From Alectoria sarmentosa (Eukaryota > Ascomycota > Lecanoromycetes > Lecanorales > Parmeliaceae), in assembly GCA_009733775.1 (NCBI GenBank), contig WOGZ01000043.1, positions 1-64,000 on the forward strand: DNA of 64,000 bases. The letters are read 5' to 3'. The position numbers and the translations under genes are program-made. A model generated the notes under the pieces. That model had not been told where the DNA came from and made no database searches. It saw only the letters and a list, made by a program, of their open reading frames with translations. Numbering within the stretch: the stretch's first letter is position 1; each line of letters begins with the position of its first letter. Shown here piece by piece: positions 58,449 through 64,000 of this stretch.

Positions 58449-59096
58449 TTGGATGTCCGTGCAAGAAACCGCTTCAAGCTGCATGGCGATGGTGTTGACA
58501 CTGGGGTATGACCTTGAACATTTGAAAATGCTACGAGCAATGAATGTACTACGGAAAAGCTGGAACATGAGGCCGCTTTTATGACTTCTTCTACCCCCGT
58601 GCAATCGCTAGCAATACAACTGCGAGAATCTATGAAAGTACATGGGTCAGTAAGACGACGGTCTGGATGGCCAGACGATCTTATCCGACCTTACCTAAGT
58701 GAAGCACGAATGCACACCGCGGCATTGATTAAATACCTACCAAGCAAAAAGAATAGAGGAGTCAGAGCACAAGAGAATACCACCACCTTCCCTGATCGGC
58801 CCGGGCCATGTTACAGTTTTGGAAAATCGAAAGAATTAAAGCCGTGTCTGCTGGAAATGCCTTGGTATCTTGACCATGCTGTACAAGGGTGAGAGATGTC
58901 GAGTCGTGAGAAGCGTGACTGACAAAGCTGATGGTTGCCGAAGTTCTCGCATGACGACCGGCTTACCCAATGAGCTGTCGAGGATGTGTGAGACGGAACT
59001 GGCGTGCCTTACCCCAACGAAGGCAGAAAGAAAATGCTGATGCTGGAATGCTGAAATCGAGGGGACCCACCCAACAAACCAGATGTAGTCGGGAGA
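58449..59096. other. Convergent 3' region between Mrt4 and U1-70K
   Basis: About 650 bp with no supported ORF or repeat. It holds both 3' UTRs. Confidence 0.5.
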
Positions 59097-60618
59097 CTAA
59101 TACCTTCGTTTGCGAGCATCATCATACCCATCACCGTCATACGGTCTCTTCCGGTCGTCGCGACCGCCGCCATAGCTTCGGTCTCGATCCCTGTCACCGT
59201 ATCCGCCACCATCTCTTGGTCTTACCGGTTCACGGTTACTACCAGTGATACCTCCTGAGCGGCCATCAGCGTAACCGCCGCCACCACCTCCTCGGTAAGA
59301 TGATCTGTCGTCGAAATCATTGCGTCTTGGCTCACCACCACCACCATACCCACCACGAGGTCCATCCACGGGATTTGCAGTACCGTTCATACTACCGTTC
59401 GCAGGAGGGCCACCATACGCACCACCAAAACCTCCACGGTTTCCGCCAGGGCCAGAAGGTGCATTCGGGGGTGCTGCTTGGCCATTACCGTAGCCATTGG
59501 GCGGTCCACCTCCATACCCACCTCTTCCTCCGCCAAAGCCACCTCCGCCTTGGTATCCGATACCACCTCTTCCACCACCAAAGGCCCCCCGATCACCACC
59601 TCGGAAACCTCCTCGAAAGCCGCCACCGCGAGGGGGGCCGCCAATTCCTCCACGGAAACCACCACCGAAGCCTCCGGGTCCGGCCGGAGCTGTGAGACCT
59701 GCACCAACTCCTGCAGGTCGAGCCGGCATAGTTTTGGTATATCCACGGCCTCCGAGTCCTCCTCCCAGGCGACGAGGTCTCCATCCTTTGACTGTACGGC
59801 CACGCTCAACGTCAACAAGAACACGTCTATCTTTGATGCGGATACCATCGGTTTCTTTGTAGGCAGCTAAATTCAATTGTAAGGCACAGCCCCAGTGTCA
59901 GTCAAGTATACAAACCTTGAGATGCAGAGGTCAAGGTCACAGAAACTAAACTTGACTTGTCCGTCATGGGGACGGGGGTTGGATGCAGTACCCTTCATAT
60001 CTTTCTCACGCTCGTACACCACGAATGCATACCCTCGATGACTCTTTTTCTTCTTCTTTGGTTTTATGCCATTCTCTTGCGCTTCAGAGTTATCTGCGAC
60101 GATGCGTATCTGAGTTTGAAAGGTCAGCCAAGTAGCTCTCCTGACTTCACCAAATAACTTGATGTACCCTCTCAATAGGTCCAAACCTCCCAAACTCCCT
60201 CTCCAAATCCTTCTCAGTAGTATCATAGCTCAATCTCGCCACGAAGAGTGTTTTGAACGCATCTCCCCTAACATTTGGATCATCACCGGGTTCTGTTGAA
60301 GTCAGCGAACAGCTCCTGGTCAAATTTAATTTGAGAAAGGTGGGCGAATCGCATGCTCTGCGATAAACCTTCTTTAATCAATTGCTCCTGCTTCTCCTTC
60401 TTCTGCAATTTCACCCTGTCCTTCCTCTGCAGCCAGCTTTCGGTTGGCTCGTACGGTACAGTTTCTTTGTAGTTTTCGATCGCAGAGAGGTATTGGGCGA
60501 CACCACCGATGTTGTTGGTTTGGCGCTCCTCGGGGGCATGGTCGTTAGGAGGCAGGTAGCGGAGGGCTGGGCGAGCGGCGAAAAGAGCGAGGAGGTTCGG
60601 GGGGAGTTTGTGCGTCAT
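59097..60618 (-). CDS. snp1: U1 small nuclear ribonucleoprotein 70 kDa
   Basis: Four exons on the minus strand: 60618-60369, 60292-60168, 60109-59992 and 59866-59097, about 420 aa. The N-terminus MTHKLPPNLLALFAARPALRY is the conserved U1-70K start that contacts the U1 core. A single RRM follows, with RNP2 LFVARL and RNP1 HRGYAFVVY. After it come DRRVLVDVERGRTVKGWRPRRLGGGLGG and a long Gly/Arg-rich tail, ending DARKRRY. It binds stem-loop I of U1 snRNA and acts in 5' splice-site recognition. The lysine run KPKKKKK before RNP1 is an insertion often seen in fungi. The low-complexity RGG tail makes long antisense Pro-rich ORFs, which are not real. It diverges from mL43. Confidence 0.93.
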
Positions 60619-60855
60619 GACAGAGGATGTGTGAGGTGACTGTGTGAGTTAGGATGAGGGTGAGGGATGGTGAAGGAGTTGAATATGATATTAAGGTGTA
60701 AGGAGGTGAAATTCGCGTCGTCGGAAAGCCCTACATGTTGGCGCTAGACTACTCTAGCTTGCCAAGACATGAAATTCGACTACCGAGTACTCTCTTCGAC
60801 TTCTCCGGTGTAATAAGTATCAGACATGCTGCGATCGTCACGGTAGCTTCATAGG
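60619..60855. promoter_or_regulatory. Bidirectional promoter of U1-70K and mL43
   Basis: Only 237 bp separate the two start codons. A TTGGCGC sequence lies at about 60738-60744, similar to the core in other divergent promoters of this window. No TATA box was recognised. Confidence 0.45.
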
Positions 60856-61420
60856 ATGCCTGTAACGGCGCTGCGAACGACATCGACCGCCCAAGTATGT
60901 TCGCCGCTGTTGGAGCCTGTATATACTGACCTCCATGTCAGAATGGCGTGGGTGCATTCATCCTCCAATGCAAACGCCTCGATTTCCATTACTGCGATAA
61001 ATGGGGCAGCTCTCAAGGCATGAAGTATGCCTACACCGTCCTCAACCTCAAGACTGACATTTCCCTTCCATGCTTCCTGACTAAATGCCTCACAGCACAT
61101 TCCTCCGCTCCCCTCTCATCGCCTCTTTCGCAAAAGCCCACCCCCAGATCACTATCCACATCTCTCCCCGACCCAATACACACCCTATAATACGGGGCTC
61201 TTACATCAATGGCCGGGAGAAGGTCATATGCGTCCGGAACCTCGAGAAAGAGCAGATCTTGCAGAAGGTAGAATTGCTAAGGGATGCGAACGGAGAGAAG
61301 GTGAAGAGGGTCAAGGGAGGCAGGGTAGTGGGAAGTTTGAATGAGGGCGTAAGAGGGGTTTGGGACCCGTTCCATGGTGGGAACAAAGATATCTTGGGTG
61401 ATAAAATTGTTTTAAATTAG
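60856..61420 (+). CDS. Mitochondrial large-subunit ribosomal protein mL43 (L51/S25/CI-B8 fold)
   Basis: Three exons, 60856-60894, 60942-61024 and 61096-61420, about 148 aa. The first exon codes only 13 residues (MPVTALRTTSTAQ). The joins read AQNGVGAFILQCKRLDFHYC and SSQGMNTFLRSPL. The thioredoxin-like L51/S25/CI-B8 domain is clear, with ISPRPNTHPIIRGSYINGRE and the C-terminal SLNEGVRGVWDPFHG typical of mL43 (yeast Mrpl51). It is a structural protein of the mitochondrial large ribosomal subunit. The two upstream introns are short (47 and 71 bp), and an unspliced reading gives a false late start. Confidence 0.9.
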
Positions 61421-61572
61421 GATGGATGCATATGAACCATGAGCATAACTTGAGCGTGTGAGATCTGCCCAAAGCTAATGAGAGGGTTGAGCGCTACGAA
61501 TCAAGGCTGTCACTGCCTGTGTATGGTGCTATCCATCCACCCACTTGTTTCTCACATCTTCCACTGAACGAT

Positions 61573-62728
61573 TCATTGTTGCGCATTGATGATATCGACA
61601 ACTGCCGATCCTTGTCAGCGACATCCATCTATAGAGGAGAACACTTACAGGCAGGTTTCAAACTCGCTCCTCCCACCAGGAAGCCATCGATATCCCCTTC
61701 CTTCGCCAACTCCTTGCAATTTTTCTCGCTCACGCTGCCGCCATAAACAATTCTCGTGGCCTCGGCCGCTTCTTTCGATACTTCCTCGGTTAGCCATTTT
61801 CGTATCGCAGCATGGACTTCTTGTGCTTGTTGTGTGGTAGCGACCTTGCCTGTGCCGATAGCCCAGACGGGCTCATATGCGATGACGATTTTGGTCCAAT
61901 CTTTCGTCTTCTCCGCGATGGCTTTGAGTTGGGTGGTTACCACTTCGATGGTCTTGTTGCTTTCTCGTTGCTTCATCCCCGTCAGCTTGAGAGCGATTCT
62001 CACATTGGTTTACGCCTGCTCACCTCAAGTGTTTCTCCACAGCACAATATGACCCCCAAGCCTCCATCTAGTGCTGCTTTCGTCTTGCTTGCAACAAACT
62101 ATCTCCGAACAGCCATCAGCACTGGTTTTTCTCAAGACCCCAACGTTCTGCTCTCTCGGACATTCCATCTCTTTAGTCCATCCCGCTACCTTTTTTGAGG
62201 CTCGCGAAATAGGTGCTCTTACATCATCCTGCTCTTTGAGAACAACCCTTCGTTCACTGTGTCCGCACAGCGCCCACCCAACCTTACTATCTTTCAATTG
62301 TTCTGCGCTGATCTCGCCTGTGAAAGCTCCATTGGGCTTGTCGAACACGTTCTGGCTGCAGACTTCGATTTCAGACTTGAGGTGTTCGCGTACGAGGAGG
62401 AGGAAGAGACCGGGTGGGGCGATGACGACTTCTGTTGATTGGAAAAGACGTTAGTGGGTGTAAGGTGTAGATCGGCGGAATTGAGTTGTAGATAGGTCAA
62501 GAGGAGGTGCTCGGGGAAGGGCGGAAGATTGTATGATATGGAGAGAAACAGCTGTACCGGTCTTAGGGTCGAGAGAAGCGGAGTTGAGGTGGTGTACTAT
62601 ATCTGTAATAGACTTGATTGTGCCATTCCTGAGAAGCTCAGTCAACTGAAAGTTCCAGCTTTTAGTATTTCAGCTTTCAGGGAAACAAACATCTTGAAAT
62701 TCCCACCAACGAAGAATTGGCGCCCCAT
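61573..62728 (-). CDS. tpi1: Triosephosphate isomerase (one exon junction unresolved)
   Basis: Six exons on the minus strand: 62728-62691, 62628-62558, 62431 to about 62223, 62083 (or nearby) to 62024, 61970-61649 and 61601-61573. The protein is about 242 to 253 aa depending on the uncertain join. It catalyses the DHAP/GAP interconversion of glycolysis in the cytosol. The active-site set is present: NFKM (Lys), ALCGHSERR (His), and AYEPVWAIGTGK (Glu plus the flexible loop). GGSVSEKN and GFLVGGASLKPA form the phosphate site. The end is VDIINAQQ. After KEQDD the family usually has FVAxKTKAAL. A TTTGTTGCAAG sequence just before ACGAAAGCA would fit but is one base out of frame. See the finding on this junction. 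Confidence 0.9.
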
Positions 62729-63351
62729 GATTGCGATTGAAATCTAGTCGAGGTTTGAGGTACGCTATGTGTGATGGACTAACGTAGGTTTGGGAGGGAA
62801 GTGTAAGATAGGTGTTTTGAAGTTGAATTTCTTTTTGGTGGTGGGGTAAGCTCCGAGTCTCGGGGAGGGGCATTTGACGGAGGACCTTGACAGCTCTTCT
62901 GTACTCTAGGATGATTACTCTACTCTACAAAGCTCTGCTCTGTGGGTCGAAATACAGGATACACGTTATTGCTAAGCTCCACTGTCTTGTCAAGACGAAT
63001 TGAGGCAATTGAACTTCGATCGGCAGGTGAACGGAAAAGTCAAATGATTTGTTCTGGTGCTCCGCATCAACGAGCCAGGCGAAGCTATCGAGAGGAAAGT
63101 ATCATACAGGCCGTTTCGCATAGACGTATTACCTCTCCAGCTACAGTTTCCAGGTCTTCTCTTTGGGGGTTCTCAACTTCCTTGGCTTTAAAGACTCCGG
63201 AAAGCAAAGTAATATTGCAAAGATGGAGTTCAAATCCTCCTGGTATCATGACATCAAAAAGAAAAGGAAAACACCAGACATCCACCTATCAGACCTCGAA
63301 TCGAAACCCCAGTACCGAGTCAACTCTTCTCTTCAGTAAAAAGAAGCCATA
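62729..63351. other. Upstream region of TPI and 3' region of the Arg-rich gene
   Basis: About 620 bp. Both flanking genes are on the minus strand. An opposite-strand ORF (62942-63358) has no protein features and is not called. The sequence should hold the TPI promoter. Confidence 0.5.
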
Positions 63352-64000
63352 TCAGTAGCGATCATCATGATAGCCGTGCAAGTGATCGTCGTGATAGCCG
63401 TGCATCCTGTCCATTCGAGGCCGAGGTGGCGCATGATACATGTTCTCGGAGTCTATCCTCTCCCTGGCCGCATCTCTACGAACTTTTTCCCTCATCCTGA
63501 CTGCCTCTTCCTTCTCCCAGATTTCTCTGTCCAGCATCTCATGCCTTCGTCGCTCGACCCTCTCTTCATAGGGATCGACTGGATGCGCCGTGCTAGTGAT
63601 TCTCCTGCGATACATGGTAGGCCGCCGACCGAGTCCTCTCATATCATGATCGTAAAGACGTTCATCATCATAGCTCATGGCCCGATGATGATAGAGGGGC
63701 CGTTCTCTAGGGTATGTTGGCTCCGGTCTCCGGCGAGAGGTGAAGCCGGGTTCAACATAGACATCTTCATGTCGATAGCGGGATCTATGAGACGGAGGAG
63801 GGGACGAAAGCCTGCGCACGGGCTCTTTCCGTTTGTGTTCGCGATATATTACTTTAACGGGCTCATGCTTATGGTCCCGGGAGCTTGATTTGCGGTGACG
63901 CTTGTCCTTGTGGTATTTCTTGTCCTTGCGATGGTAGTGGGAGCCTTCGCTGGAGATGATTGTATCAGGTGTTCGATCGGTATCATCGGAGGACGAGTCA
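63352..64000 (-). CDS. Arg-rich low-complexity protein, partial (runs off window)
   Basis: An open minus-strand frame runs from the window edge to a stop at 63352, so only the last 215 or so residues are seen. The N-terminal part of the fragment is rich in Lys, His, Asp and Ser (HRKDKKYHKDKRHRKSSS), then VKVIYREHKRKEPVRRLSS. Many RR, RER and RYR motifs follow, with YDDERLYDHDMRGLGRRPT and a charged helix (REIWEKEEAVRMREKVRRD). The tail repeats a short YHDDHLHGYHDDRY-type motif. It resembles nuclear or RNA-associated RS-like proteins, but no domain is visible. The true start lies beyond the window. Confidence 0.7.
   Translation of the reverse strand, partial: DSSSDDTDRTPDTIISSEGSHYHRKDKKYHKDKRHRKSSSRDHKHEPVKVIYREHKRKEPVRRLSSPPPSHRSRYRHEDVYVEPGFTSRRRPEPTYPRERPLYHHRAMSYDDERLYDHDMRGLGRRPTMYRRRITSTAHPVDPYEERVERRRHEMLDREIWEKEEAVRMREKVRRDAARERIDSENMYHAPPRPRMDRMHGYHDDHLHGYHDDRY

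Noticed and set aside
59300..59870. Long plus-strand ORFs rich in Pro, His or Ser/Thr opposite U1-70K
   Set aside because: They are antisense shadows of the Gly/Arg-rich tail of U1-70K, whose minus-strand reading is well supported.
63220..63245. GTTCAAATCC sequence resembling a tRNA B box
   Set aside because: No matching A box, acceptor stem or terminator at the right spacing. No tRNA gene could be supported anywhere in the window, though a covariance-model search was not possible.
62942..63358. 138-codon plus ORF between TPI and the Arg-rich gene
   Set aside because: Ser- and Arg-rich without motifs; lies in the expected 3' region of the minus-strand gene.
1..64000. CRISPR array, rRNA genes, telomere repeats
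   Set aside because: No regularly spaced repeats with unique spacers, no rRNA-like sequence and no TTAGGG arrays were seen; CRISPR is also not expected in a fungus.

Overview
The window is nuclear DNA of a filamentous ascomycete (Pezizomycotina). The evidence is many short introns of about 43 to 150 bp with GTRNGT-type donors, typical fungal proteins (an NLR/STAND protein with a fungal N-terminal domain, a CYP, Slx8, Tel1, Nup192, Cul4 and an F-box-like small protein), and an AT-rich block that looks ravaged by repeat-induced point mutation (RIP). I cannot place it to class or genus.

Layout. Positions 1 to about 7165 are an extremely AT-rich, gene-free block with decayed repeats. Remaining cytosines there sit mostly in CpG. 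The sequence then switches sharply to normal composition. A NACHT/ankyrin NLR gene (7682-10370) is the first gene after the border, followed by a gene-free 2.2 kb, a cytochrome P450 (12547-14161, minus) and a YvcK/CofD-family protein (14903-16585). From 16.8 to 44.2 kb lies a dense run of conserved housekeeping genes: Slx8 SUMO-targeted ubiquitin ligase, mitochondrial DNA polymerase gamma, Tel1/ATM kinase, nucleoporin Nup192 and cullin Cul4. A membrane-protein pseudogene sits between the last two. Positions 44.2 to 53.3 kb are gene-poor, with one small F-box-like gene and a decayed minus-strand gene. The last 11 kb is dense again: a two-TM protein, a CorA-like transporter, Mrt4, U1-70K, mitochondrial ribosomal protein mL43, triosephosphate isomerase and the C-terminal part of an Arg-rich protein running off the end.

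How the genes relate. There is no biosynthetic cluster; the P450 has no backbone gene beside it. Slx8, Tel1, Mip1 and Cul4 all belong to genome-maintenance or ubiquitin pathways, but nothing here proves co-regulation. Several genes are in divergent pairs (Slx8/Mip1, Tel1/Nup192, CorA-like/Mrt4, U1-70K/mL43), and each of these shared promoters carries a related sequence with a TTGGCGC-type core. In the first two it is part of a long terminal inverted repeat. This dispersed family is the most unusual pattern in the gene-rich part. The CpG-sparing mutation pattern is the most unusual one in the AT-rich block.

Exon boundaries were inferred by eye from splice consensus plus reading-frame and family continuity, so individual boundaries may be off by a few bases.
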